7,785 bases of DNA from contig JAGHCC010000082.1 in the NCBI GenBank assembly GCA_021160685.1, forward strand, positions 1 to 7,785, read 5' to 3'. The DNA is from Desulfobulbaceae bacterium (GTDB lineage: Bacteria > Desulfobacterota > Desulfobulbia > Desulfobulbales > SURF-16). The translations under genes and the position numbers were made by a program. Under the pieces are notes generated by a model. The model saw nothing but the letters and a program-made list of their open reading frames with translations. It had not been told where the DNA came from and ran no database searches. Positions 1 through 6,422 of this stretch are shown here, piece by piece (within the stretch, counting starts at the first letter, position 1; each line of letters begins with the position of its first letter).

Positions 1-11
1 GATGTAATGTT

Positions 12-872
12 ATGATGGAGCAAACCGAAGAAACCCGAGGAGAAAAAAGCGAAACCAGAGACTGGGAGGTGGTCAGCCGTGAAGACCGTAGCACGGTTGG
101 TATTCCTTTTGTTGACAACCCGCGCATGACCTGCCGGAATGTCGATGTCTACTATGGTGACGAGCAGGCCATCCAGGATGTCTCTGTTGATATCGGCAAC
201 AATGAGGTGCTCTCCATGATCGGCCCTTCCGGCTGCGGAAAGTCAACATTCCTGCGCTGCCTCAACCGGATGAACGACACCATTGATATCTGTCGGGTAA
301 CCGGTGGGATTTGTTTAGACGAACAGGATATTTATGGCGGAGAGATTGATGTGGTGCCTTTACGGGCCCAGATCGGTATGGTGTTCCAGAAACCCAATCC
401 TTTTCCCAAGTCGATTTATGATAATGTGGCCTATGGCCCCCAAATTCATGGTCTGGCGGCAAATAAAACCGATCTTGACGAAATTGTTGAAACCTCCCTG
501 AAAAAAGCCGGCCTGTGGAAAGAAGTAAAAGACAGGATGGATCAGCCCGGCACTGGTCTTTCCGGTGGCCAGCAACAGAGACTTTGTATTGCCCGCGCCA
601 TCGCCGTCAGCCCGGAAGTGATCTTGATGGATGAACCCTGTTCCGCGCTTGATCCCATTGCAACGGCCCATGTGGAAGATTTGATTTCCGAGCTCCGCAA
701 GCAGTACTCCATTGTTATCGTCACCCATTCCATGCAGCAGGCGGCCCGGGTCTCCCAGCGCACTGCCTACTTCCACCTTGGTGACCTGATCGAGGTGGGG
801 GAAACGGAACGGGTCTTTACCAATCCCCGCCATCAATTGACAGAGGATTATATTACCGGCCGTTTCGGGTGA
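12..872 (+). CDS. pstB: Phosphate ABC transporter ATP-binding protein PstB
   Basis: This is the cytoplasmic ATPase of the PstSCAB high-affinity phosphate importer, which powers phosphate uptake through PstC/PstA. Visible ABC motifs in order: Walker A GPSGCGKST (residues 71-79), Q-loop in GMVFQKPNPFP (Q126), signature LSGGQQQR (183-190), Walker B VILMDEP (203-209), D-loop SALD (211-214), switch His in VTHSMQQAAR (H239). The C-terminus TEDYITGRFG is the typical PstB ending. At 286 residues it is about 30 longer than E. coli PstB (257); the extra length is a charged N-terminal segment (residues 1-38), with homology starting near MTCRNVDVYYG. ATGs lie at 12 and 15; the ribosome binding site would fall left of the window. 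The internal ATG at 126 has no Shine-Dalgarno, so the long form is preferred. The short leader contains a TAA at 5-7 that may end the preceding gene, probably pstA. No phoU follows, although phoU often comes next; the next gene is convergent. Confidence 0.97.
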   Translation: MMEQTEETRGEKSETRDWEVVSREDRSTVGIPFVDNPRMTCRNVDVYYGDEQAIQDVSVDIGNNEVLSMIGPSGCGKSTFLRCLNRMNDTIDICRVTGGICLDEQDIYGGEIDVVPLRAQIGMVFQKPNPFPKSIYDNVAYGPQIHGLAANKTDLDEIVETSLKKAGLWKEVKDRMDQPGTGLSGGQQQRLCIARAIAVSPEVILMDEPCSALDPIATAHVEDLISELRKQYSIVIVTHSMQQAARVSQRTAYFHLGDLIEVGETERVFTNPRHQLTEDYITGRFG

Positions 873-970
873 TATAATACAGACCTCGTAAAAAGGTATT
901 ATGAAATTGATTGCAAATTTTTTATTCATGGGGAATTCGATCAAAAGTGGACATACACCGGTCTGAAATA

Positions 971-1045
971 GGCTGAAGGACTGGCGGATTGTATCTATTA
1001 GATAATTCTTCAACCTTTCAGCCTTCAGTCTAAAAGCCTTCAGCC
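971..1045. repeat. Palindromic intergenic repeat, copy A
   Basis: GGCTGAAGG (971-979) is the perfect reverse complement of CCTTCAGCC (1037-1045), leaving a 57-base loop. A further GCCTTCAG lies at 1021-1028, so the right side carries the core twice. The right end AGTCTAAAAGCCTTCAGCC (1027-1045) matches AGTCTAAATACCTACAGCC at 6293-6311 in 16 of 19 positions, which makes this one of two related copies in the window. The arms differ from the other copy by a compensating base-pair change (A-T to T-A), suggesting that the paired structure is maintained. Its function is unknown; REP-like or miniature-element origins are both possible. Confidence 0.6.
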
Positions 1046-1090
1046 AAGAAATAATTTATGATTATTAAAAAATGTCCAAAAAAAATCCAT

Positions 1091-1112
1091 ATTTTACGAT
1101 CATTTTACGATC
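1091..1112. repeat. Perfect 11-bp tandem repeat, two units
   Basis: ATTTTACGATC occurs twice head to tail, at 1091-1101 and 1102-1112, with no mismatch. The 11-bp period is about one helical turn and equals the spacing of half-sites in boxes bound by OmpR/PhoB-type regulators. The sequence itself does not match the classical Pho box (CTGTCAT). It lies just beyond the stop codon of the MscS-family gene and 219 bp past pstB. Confidence 0.6.
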
Positions 1113-1136
1113 TCTGTAATACGTTTATATCGCCCC

Positions 1137-2804
1137 CTATTGACCTTTATGTACAGTAAGTTGAGGAAAAGGAATTTCCCAGTTATTTGTGGTGCTGCAA
1201 TCCACGCACCATCTCTGGATGGATCTCCTCAGGCGGTTGTACAGTGGCGCCATTGTTCCTTTGAAATCAGCAATGACAACAAGATCCAGAGATGATGCGC
1301 CGGCCTGCTGAAACTCCACCCGCAAGTTAAGTAGATCGTCTTGATACCCCTCTTCTTCAACCTTTTTGCCGATGAAAGCCTGCAAGGTCTCTGGAATGGT
1401 ATCAGTACAGTTTTGCTGCAGATCATAACTGAAACCAAAGGTCTCCTTGAGCCTGAAATTTATTGAGATATTTTTTGGCGACAAGGCAAGAAAGTCTGCG
1501 GTCTGGTATGTTTTATGGGCACCTCCCCGCTCAACCAATTCAACCATTTCGTGGGAAAGACTGACCACTTTTCCACGACTGCCATCCGAGAGAATGACCC
1601 AATCATTTTTTTTACATGGAAACCATGGCTCATTTTTGTTGACAGACCTGGAATTTTTTCCAATAAGTTCATCAATGGGAAGGCGCAGCTTAACGCCAAG
1701 GGCTGGATTTTCCAACGTGCTGTAAACGTTAATATCCTGCACCAGCCAGGGAACACCATGCAGCACGAGACGTTCACCTTCACGTACGGAACCGATATTG
1801 AGCATCAGCCGGAATTGATACCACATCTTGGGTATGGTTTGCCTCACTGCCCAGGCAACACCAAGGAAAAAGACTATGGTTAAACTGAGAAGCGCCCAAT
1901 CCTCGGCGGCATACAGGACAATTACGAGGCCGACGACAGCACATACTATGGCAAGAAGACGGAAGAACAGATCCCACACCCGGATGGGAAAGGAGCGATG
2001 CTTTGCCTTGTAGCCTGGCATAACCTTGATCAATGCCTGATAGATGAGTCTGAAAACAAGGAAAATAGCAGCAAATACCGCAATTGCAATAAGCAGATAG
2101 AGACCCCTGGTTCGAAAAAAGTTCTTAACAGAGTTTCGTGAACTTTCCACCAGGGACATGTCTTCGCTTTCCATCTTCTCGAGTTCCATTTGGGCAAGTT
2201 CCAACTTGCCGTCTATCATTTCCGCTATATTCTTCCATTCCGGTTGAAGTTCCCGGAGATGTTTTTTTAACTTTTTATCCGTAGTCTGAGAGAGAAGTGA
2301 TTCGATATTTTTTCCGGCATCATGGGCAACCGGAGCAAGTTTTTGGAAATAGTTTGCATTTTCCTTGAGTTTTGTTTTCTGCCTGGCCCTGATAGTCAAA
2401 CGCTTTATTTCCTGTATCCCCGGTTTTAGCAGGGAGGAGATTTCTTTTTTCCAGTCAAACATCTCCGGTTTTTTTTCTACAAACAGTTCTAGATCAATAC
2501 CTGTGGCGAGTCGTTCAAAATTATTCCCGGAATCTGTGACTTGCTTGTCCAGCTTAGCTAATTCTTCCTGAAGTTCTTTTTTTTCACTATCCGACGAACT
2601 TTTTTTCAACTTCTGTTTTTTTTCTGCAATTATTTTTTCCATGCCAGCTTTTAATTCCAGAAGAGAACTGAGCATTGACAGGGTCTTGTCCTCTTTGACT
2701 GCGCTTTCTTCCTGGACAGCAGCAGTTTCCTCCGGGGCTGATTGAACATGGGCAGGAGAAAAAAGAATAAAAAAGGTGAGCAGCGATACAAAGAAGCGAT
2801 ACAT
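1137..2804 (-). CDS. MscS-family mechanosensitive ion channel with extended periplasmic domain
   Basis: This is probably an inner-membrane channel that opens under membrane tension and releases solutes. Residue numbers are from the start at 2804 (555 aa). A signal peptide (about 1-22, ending AHVQSA) is followed by a long, charged, probably coiled-coil periplasmic region (about 40-225). Membrane segments lie near 234-261, 277-298 and 303-330. The third runs into an MscS-like beta-domain (about 340-382, EGERLVLHGVPWLVQDIN), then a second beta-domain-like stretch (about 397-447), then the MscS C-terminal alpha/beta part ending IPFPQLTV. E. coli MscS has 286 residues and one beta-domain. An ATG at 2828 would add eight residues but has no ribosome binding site; the ATG at 2804 has a good one and puts the signal peptide at the N-terminus. 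It is the last gene of a three-gene operon, 63 bp after the kinase. The pore-helix region carries bulky and charged residues where MscS has Gly/Ala, so conduction properties may differ. The family call is firm; the physiological role is inferred. Confidence 0.9.
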   Translation of the reverse strand: MYRFFVSLLTFFILFSPAHVQSAPEETAAVQEESAVKEDKTLSMLSSLLELKAGMEKIIAEKKQKLKKSSSDSEKKELQEELAKLDKQVTDSGNNFERLATGIDLELFVEKKPEMFDWKKEISSLLKPGIQEIKRLTIRARQKTKLKENANYFQKLAPVAHDAGKNIESLLSQTTDKKLKKHLRELQPEWKNIAEMIDGKLELAQMELEKMESEDMSLVESSRNSVKNFFRTRGLYLLIAIAVFAAIFLVFRLIYQALIKVMPGYKAKHRSFPIRVWDLFFRLLAIVCAVVGLVIVLYAAEDWALLSLTIVFFLGVAWAVRQTIPKMWYQFRLMLNIGSVREGERLVLHGVPWLVQDINVYSTLENPALGVKLRLPIDELIGKNSRSVNKNEPWFPCKKNDWVILSDGSRGKVVSLSHEMVELVERGGAHKTYQTADFLALSPKNISINFRLKETFGFSYDLQQNCTDTIPETLQAFIGKKVEEEGYQDDLLNLRVEFQQAGASSLDLVVIADFKGTMAPLYNRLRRSIQRWCVDCSTTNNWEIPFPQLTVHKGQ

Positions 2805-2810
2805 AAAAAT

Positions 2811-2815
2811 CTCCA
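2811..2815 (-). promoter_or_regulatory. Ribosome binding site that fixes the channel gene start
   Basis: On the - strand TGGAG is followed by six bases (ATTTTT after the last G of the motif) and then ATG at 2804. The alternative ATG at 2828 is preceded by GACGAAATAAACT, which has no Shine-Dalgarno. This supports the shorter protein. Confidence 0.75.
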
Positions 2816-2867
2816 GAGCAGTTGTCATAGTTTATTTCGTCACAAGCCCTTAGGTGTACGATCAGAA

Positions 2868-5420
2868 TCAATTCAATTTTCTCAACTCAAATTTCACCGA
2901 TTTCCCGAGTTGTTCGAGGGAATACGGTTTTTTAATAAAGCCTTCAACTCCGAGTTGATTAAGTTTTTGCACATCATCATTTTTTGAAAAACCGCTGGCA
3001 ATCACCGCTTTTTGATCAGGATGAATTTTGATGATCTGTTCATAGGTTTGCCTGCCATTTATGCCGGGATCCATAATCATATCAAGCAACAATAAATCAA
3101 CGGAATTTTCTTTCATATACTCGATAGCCTTTTCTCCGGAACTGACCGCGTTGACTTCATAGCCCAGTGAGATAAGGATTTGCGAGGCAATATCACGCTG
3201 TTGCCGTTCATCATCAACAATCAGGATGCGTTCGCCGTTTCCTTTCAGTTGTTCTATCTTGGTTCCAGTTTCCTTCACTGGAACTTTTTCTTCGCTGATC
3301 GGAAAATAGAGCTCAAAAGTTGTGCCATCTTTGCTGCTGGCAACGGTAATTGTGCCACCGTGATCCTGGACTGTATTCCAGACCACGGAAAGACCCAGGC
3401 CGGTACCGCTTCTCCCCATGATTTTTTTCGTATAAAACGGCTCAAAAATATGATCTACATCTTTTTCAGCAATTCCTGATCCTGTATCTCTAACACTGAG
3501 AACCACGTATTGCCCTTTTTCAATAGGAAGGGTTTTTCCGGCTGGGTCATCCACGGTTTGATTTCGTGTTGAAACAACAACATCTCCTTCAATATCAACC
3601 GCCTCGGCAGCGTTTGTTATCAGGTTCATGAGACATTTTTTAATGTGAACCGGCGAGCAGGAGATATTGGCAAGCTCAGGTTCAAGCTGTGTCGTACAGC
3701 TTACATTTCTGTGGAAGGATTCGACTTTTTTATGTTCGGGTGAATCAAGATATTGGAGGATCAATGTGTTGAGGTTACTCGTTTCCCTGGCGCTGGCGAC
3801 ACCCCTTGCGACAGTGAGCAGATCAGCCACCACAGCAGCTGCCCGTTGCCCGGATTCCTGAATGGCACTGATTGGTTTTCGCAGTTCACTGTCTTCAGGA
3901 AGCTGCAGGAGAAGCAGTTCCGGATAGCTGACGATTCCGGAAAGAATATTGTTCAGATCGTGGGCGACACCACCGGCCATAAGACCAATGGCTTCCATTT
4001 TTTTGGCCCTTGTCTGCCGGCGAAGCAACACCTGTTCCGCTCTTTTAAGCCTGTTCTGTTCCGTATTGTCATGAAACGTTATAACGACCCTGTCGTCTAT
4101 CAGTGTATAGGCAAAAACAACATCTCTTTCAGAACCATCTTTGCAGGTAATCGTCCTTTCTTTGAAGGTGACGGCGGTATCATTTTTTATCGATTCTTTC
4201 AGTTTTGTCTTCCAGGCCCGGTTAATTTCTTCCTGTAATTTTTCATCGGGATAGGCTTTGCTGAACCATTGATCGATTGTCGGGATATCCTGCAAGGTAT
4301 AACCGCAAAGTTCCTCGAATTTATCATTAAGAAACTCGATGGTGCCGTTCATTCTCACCATGACAACAGGGATATGGGCATTGTTGATGAATCGACTGAA
4401 AAGACGGTCATTTTCCCGTAATTTTTTTTCTACCAGCTGTCGTTTCCTCGCCTCTCCGGCAATAAGCCGGGAACGAACAAAAAATGTCATATAAAAAAGA
4501 ATTGCGAAGACAAGAACACAAAAAATAGCAAGCCACCATTTGCCAAAATCATTGACTGCTTTTAAAATCTGTCTTTCCGGAGTTTCAACGACAATAGACC
4601 ATAAATTGCCGGGAATATTGATAGGACAGTAGGCAGCCTGTTTGCGGATTATTTTGGTTTGCCTATCTTTGATTCTGTCATAGTCATAGGTGGTATGACC
4701 TTGCTCTCCCCGCATCATTTTTTCAGCCATTTCAATGACTGAGGGAAACCGGGATGAGGTTTCAAAAACTGTTTTTCCCGTGTGACCGGGAACCGGACAG
4801 TAGAGTTCCACGCCTTTTTTGCTGATCATCCAGGCATAGCCATCTTCTCCGAGAACAATGTCAGCAAGGTATCTTTGCGAAATGATCTCAAACGGGATTA
4901 AAAGATTAAGGCTTCCTGCATAGATTCCCTTATCGAAAAGTGGAATAGCATAAGCTATGGTTCGATATCCCTGCACTGCGGTAAACACGTCACTGACCAA
5001 CGGTTCATGATTTTCAACGATCAGGCGGTTATGCTCCTGGCCGGAAATATCCATGCCAATAACATCGGGATTATAAGGGAAAGTATATAAAATATGTCCA
5101 TCGGCATCTATCCGGCTTATAGCGCTGATATCTTCATGGCTGGTGTGATGCAGTTCTTCAATAAGCTTTTTCCCTGCATCATCGAGTTTAATGATTTCAT
5201 CATGTGTTGCCAGGTGAACCAGAATGCTCTCATAATGATGAAAAAAATCTTGAATTCCCCGGGCAGCCTTTTTTGCCAGTAGCAATTGCCGGGCATTAAC
5301 TGAATCAATTGTGCTGTCATGAATGACCTTGTAAGGCAGATAGAAAACAAGCGAGCTTGCCGCAAGAAAACAAGCGGCAAGAATAAGAGATCTTACGATG
5401 AAGATGTTATTCTCCCGCAT
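2868..5420 (-). CDS. Hybrid sensor histidine kinase (Cache-PAS-HisKA-HATPase-REC)
   Basis: This is a membrane-bound two-component sensor. Numbering is for the 851-residue form starting at 5423. It has a membrane helix (about 8-31), a periplasmic double-Cache-like region (about 35-290), a second helix (about 296-316), and a linker into a PAS domain (about 337-455). The dimerisation/phosphoacceptor domain has AGGVAHDLNNILSG with H488 as the predicted phosphorylation site. The ATPase domain shows the N box (NLITNAAEA, 600-608), G1 (DTGSG, 646-650), F box (FEPFYTKK) and G2 (GTGLGL, 673-678). The C-terminal receiver has D737/D738, phosphoacceptor D781 in LLLLDMIMD, S810 and K832 before P833. All catalytic residues look intact. 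No DNA-binding output, Hpt domain or separate response regulator is in the window, so the downstream partner is unknown. Two consecutive ATGs exist (5423 and 5420); the strong AAGGAGG sits 2 bases from the first and 5 from the second, so 5420 (850 aa) is preferred. It overlaps the methyltransferase stop codon, suggesting translational coupling. The Cache ligand cannot be told from sequence. Confidence 0.96.
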   Translation of the reverse strand: MRENNIFIVRSLILAACFLAASSLVFYLPYKVIHDSTIDSVNARQLLLAKKAARGIQDFFHHYESILVHLATHDEIIKLDDAGKKLIEELHHTSHEDISAISRIDADGHILYTFPYNPDVIGMDISGQEHNRLIVENHEPLVSDVFTAVQGYRTIAYAIPLFDKGIYAGSLNLLIPFEIISQRYLADIVLGEDGYAWMISKKGVELYCPVPGHTGKTVFETSSRFPSVIEMAEKMMRGEQGHTTYDYDRIKDRQTKIIRKQAAYCPINIPGNLWSIVVETPERQILKAVNDFGKWWLAIFCVLVFAILFYMTFFVRSRLIAGEARKRQLVEKKLRENDRLFSRFINNAHIPVVMVRMNGTIEFLNDKFEELCGYTLQDIPTIDQWFSKAYPDEKLQEEINRAWKTKLKESIKNDTAVTFKERTITCKDGSERDVVFAYTLIDDRVVITFHDNTEQNRLKRAEQVLLRRQTRAKKMEAIGLMAGGVAHDLNNILSGIVSYPELLLLQLPEDSELRKPISAIQESGQRAAAVVADLLTVARGVASARETSNLNTLILQYLDSPEHKKVESFHRNVSCTTQLEPELANISCSPVHIKKCLMNLITNAAEAVDIEGDVVVSTRNQTVDDPAGKTLPIEKGQYVVLSVRDTGSGIAEKDVDHIFEPFYTKKIMGRSGTGLGLSVVWNTVQDHGGTITVASSKDGTTFELYFPISEEKVPVKETGTKIEQLKGNGERILIVDDERQQRDIASQILISLGYEVNAVSSGEKAIEYMKENSVDLLLLDMIMDPGINGRQTYEQIIKIHPDQKAVIASGFSKNDDVQKLNQLGVEGFIKKPYSLEQLGKSVKFELRKLN

Positions 5421-6148
5421 CATGACCTCCTTGCTTTTCTATGCTTTTTTGTCGCCATGTAACCGCCAAACAGGAGTGACTTGTAAAACTTGTGAATATT
5501 GCTGAACCCGGCATTTTCTAACAGCTCTCTCAGCCGTTTTTCCGGAACAAATTCTAAATTTTTGTCAACATGATCAAAGTCTCTGTCAATCTGTTTTTTA
5601 TCTTTTCTTGTCGCAGATTGATGCGCTTTCCATGCCGATATCAAAATGTTGTAATCTTCGGAATATTTAATCCCTTCCAGGTCGATGATAATAATTTTTG
5701 CACCAACACGTAATCGTTTGGAAATTTCATGGAGGTATTTTTGTTTCTCGCCATTATCGGGCAAAAACTGCATAACAAGGATTGAAGCGGCCCCGTCAAA
5801 CGGGTTGTCCTGGCTGATATCCTCAATAGTCCCCTGAGTGAGTTTGATTCTGTTTTGAATCTCGAGGGGGTTGATCTTTTCCCTGGCAGCGGCAATCATC
5901 TCTCTTGAAGGATCAAATCCGACAATTTCCCATTTCGGCCGGCTTTGAGCATAGGAGATTGTCTCGTGTCCGGTGCCGCTACCGGCAACAAGGATGGTTG
6001 CTTTTTTTTTCGTATTTTCTTCAAGAAGATGTTGGGCGATTTCATGCATCACCTCATAACCGGGGATTATTTCCCGAATTCTTTCATCGTATACACTGGC
6101 AAGTTTTCCACTGAAATGTTCAGTAGCATCAAATTTTTCTTCTGACAT
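5420..6148 (-). CDS. Class I SAM-dependent methyltransferase, CmoA-like
   Basis: This is a cytoplasmic Rossmann-fold methyltransferase of 242 residues. Motif I is ILVAGSGTGHETI (52-64); the acidic residue often found before the glycines is Ala here, as in other enzymes with an LVAGxGTG motif. The acidic residue that should bind the SAM ribose is D79 in VGFDPSREMI. Later motifs are NPFDGAASILVMQFLP (115-130) and the strand IIIIDLEG (152-159). The N-terminal segment FSGKLASVYDERIREIIPGYE (12-32) and the C-terminal FYKSLLFGGYMATK resemble CmoA, which makes carboxy-SAM for tRNA wobble-uridine modification. No CmoB partner is present, and I cannot confirm the carboxy-SAM binding residues, so the substrate is left open. 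It is the first gene of the operon and its TGA overlaps the start of the kinase gene. The start at 6148 has only a weak upstream GAGA; no better ATG precedes it. The gene is AT-rich (about 40% GC in one sampled line). Confidence 0.9.
   Translation of the reverse strand: MSEEKFDATEHFSGKLASVYDERIREIIPGYEVMHEIAQHLLEENTKKKATILVAGSGTGHETISYAQSRPKWEIVGFDPSREMIAAAREKINPLEIQNRIKLTQGTIEDISQDNPFDGAASILVMQFLPDNGEKQKYLHEISKRLRVGAKIIIIDLEGIKYSEDYNILISAWKAHQSATRKDKKQIDRDFDHVDKNLEFVPEKRLRELLENAGFSNIHKFYKSLLFGGYMATKKHRKARRS
5426..5432 (-). promoter_or_regulatory. Strong ribosome binding site of the hybrid kinase
   Basis: A full AAGGAGG on the - strand lies inside the last codons of the methyltransferase gene. 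It is 2 bases from the ATG at 5423 and 5 bases from the ATG at 5420. The second spacing is normal and the first too short, so this site favours the start at 5420, where TGATG joins stop and start. Confidence 0.75.
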
Positions 6149-6207
6149 TGAATTCTCGAATGTAGGATTGCCCCCTATGGCAGGAGGTCGGAACGAAGCA
6201 GAATCTT

Positions 6208-6235
6208 ATTATGTGTAAAACAGGTAACTGTTCAG
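6208..6235 (-). promoter_or_regulatory. Possible promoter of the methyltransferase-kinase-channel operon
   Basis: On the - strand CATAAT (6208-6213) matches the -10 consensus in five of six bases. A poor -35 (CTGAAC, 6230-6235) lies 16 bases upstream. The inverted repeat AACAG-TTAC-CTGTT (6219-6232) falls between and over these elements, where a repressor site could lie. This leaves an untranslated leader of about 50 bases. The weak -35 makes the call tentative. Confidence 0.25.
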
Positions 6236-6329
6236 GTTGGTTAGGCTGTAGGTTGAAGGCTATTAGTTTTCGAAGTCACTTCTTTCTCCTTGAGTCTAAA
6301 TACCTACAGCCTATCGATCTTAACAGTTA
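6225..6329. repeat. Palindromic intergenic repeat, copy B, with nested inverted arms
   Basis: The outer arms TAACTGTT (6225-6232) and AACAGTTA (6322-6329) are perfect complements. The inner arms TAGGCTGTAGGT (6242-6253) and ACCTACAGCCTA (6302-6313) are perfect over 12 bp. The 8-9 bases between the arms on each side do not pair well. The inner right end matches copy A in 16 of 19 bases. Total length is 105 bp, with arms at the ends like a small non-autonomous element or a cruciform-forming repeat. No clean target-site duplication abuts it. No coding capacity is seen. Confidence 0.6.
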
Positions 6330-6363
6330 TAAAAATAGTATGCGGGAAAAAGGTTGGTTAGGC
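6234..6363. repeat. 13-bp direct repeat spanning copy B
   Basis: AGGTTGGTTAGGC occurs at 6234-6246 and again at 6351-6363, an exact match 117 bp apart. The left copy overlaps the inner left arm of palindrome B, and the right copy lies outside the palindrome. A perfect 13-mer this close is unlikely by chance and suggests local duplication or a repeated binding site. Confidence 0.55.
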
Positions 6364-6422
6364 AAATTTTTACCCGGACAAATTGGATTTTTTTGAGTCA
6401 AATAGGCAGCGAGACAAACTAT

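Larger units (their letters stand above)
873..1136. other. Non-coding gap between convergent genes
   Basis: This is about 264 AT-rich bases between the end of pstB and the end of the MscS-family gene. I see no supportable gene. It holds an extended -10-like sequence at its left edge, a 7-bp inverted repeat (874-880 with 896-902), palindromic repeat copy A (971-1045), a small AT-only hairpin (1050-1055 with 1061-1066) and an 11-bp tandem repeat (1091-1112). No GC-rich hairpin followed by a T-run is present on either strand, so no classical intrinsic terminator can be called for either gene. Confidence 0.8.
6149..6422. other. Non-coding gap between the central operon and the HIT-like gene
   Basis: This is about 274 AT-rich bases between two genes read leftward. 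The 61-codon + strand reading frame at 6211-6396 shows no family resemblance, runs through the palindrome and has no good ribosome binding site, so it is not called a gene. The gap holds the candidate operon promoter, palindromic copy B (6225-6329) and a 13-bp direct repeat. A loose hairpin (GGGAAAAA 6344-6351 with TTTTTACCC 6367-6375, one bulge) could slow polymerase leaving the HIT-like gene but is not a convincing terminator. Confidence 0.75.

Noticed and set aside
837..878. TTGACA (837-842) and TATAAT (873-878) as one promoter
   Set aside because: The two boxes are 30 bases apart, far from the usual 16-18, and TTGACA is explained by pstB codons.
360..1013. Long - strand open frame of 217 codons across pstB
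   Set aside because: It lies antisense to a complete, motif-perfect PstB and its translation shows no known domain, so it is a shadow of the real gene.
2805..2828. ATG at 2828 as the start of the channel gene
   Set aside because: It has no Shine-Dalgarno and would put eight residues ahead of a clean signal peptide; the ATG at 2804 has a good ribosome binding site.
6170..6179. GCCCCCTAT shared by 1132-1140 and 6170-6178
   Set aside because: It is a 9-base match with no further similarity and in unrelated contexts (a stop codon and a leader), probably chance.
6344..6375. Hairpin GGGAAAAA/TTTTTACCC as a terminator
   Set aside because: The stem is mostly A-T with a bulge and is not followed directly by a T-run on either strand.
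6211..6396. Small + strand gene in the right-hand gap
   Set aside because: The frame crosses the palindrome and direct repeat, has no good ribosome binding site and shows no recognisable composition or motif.
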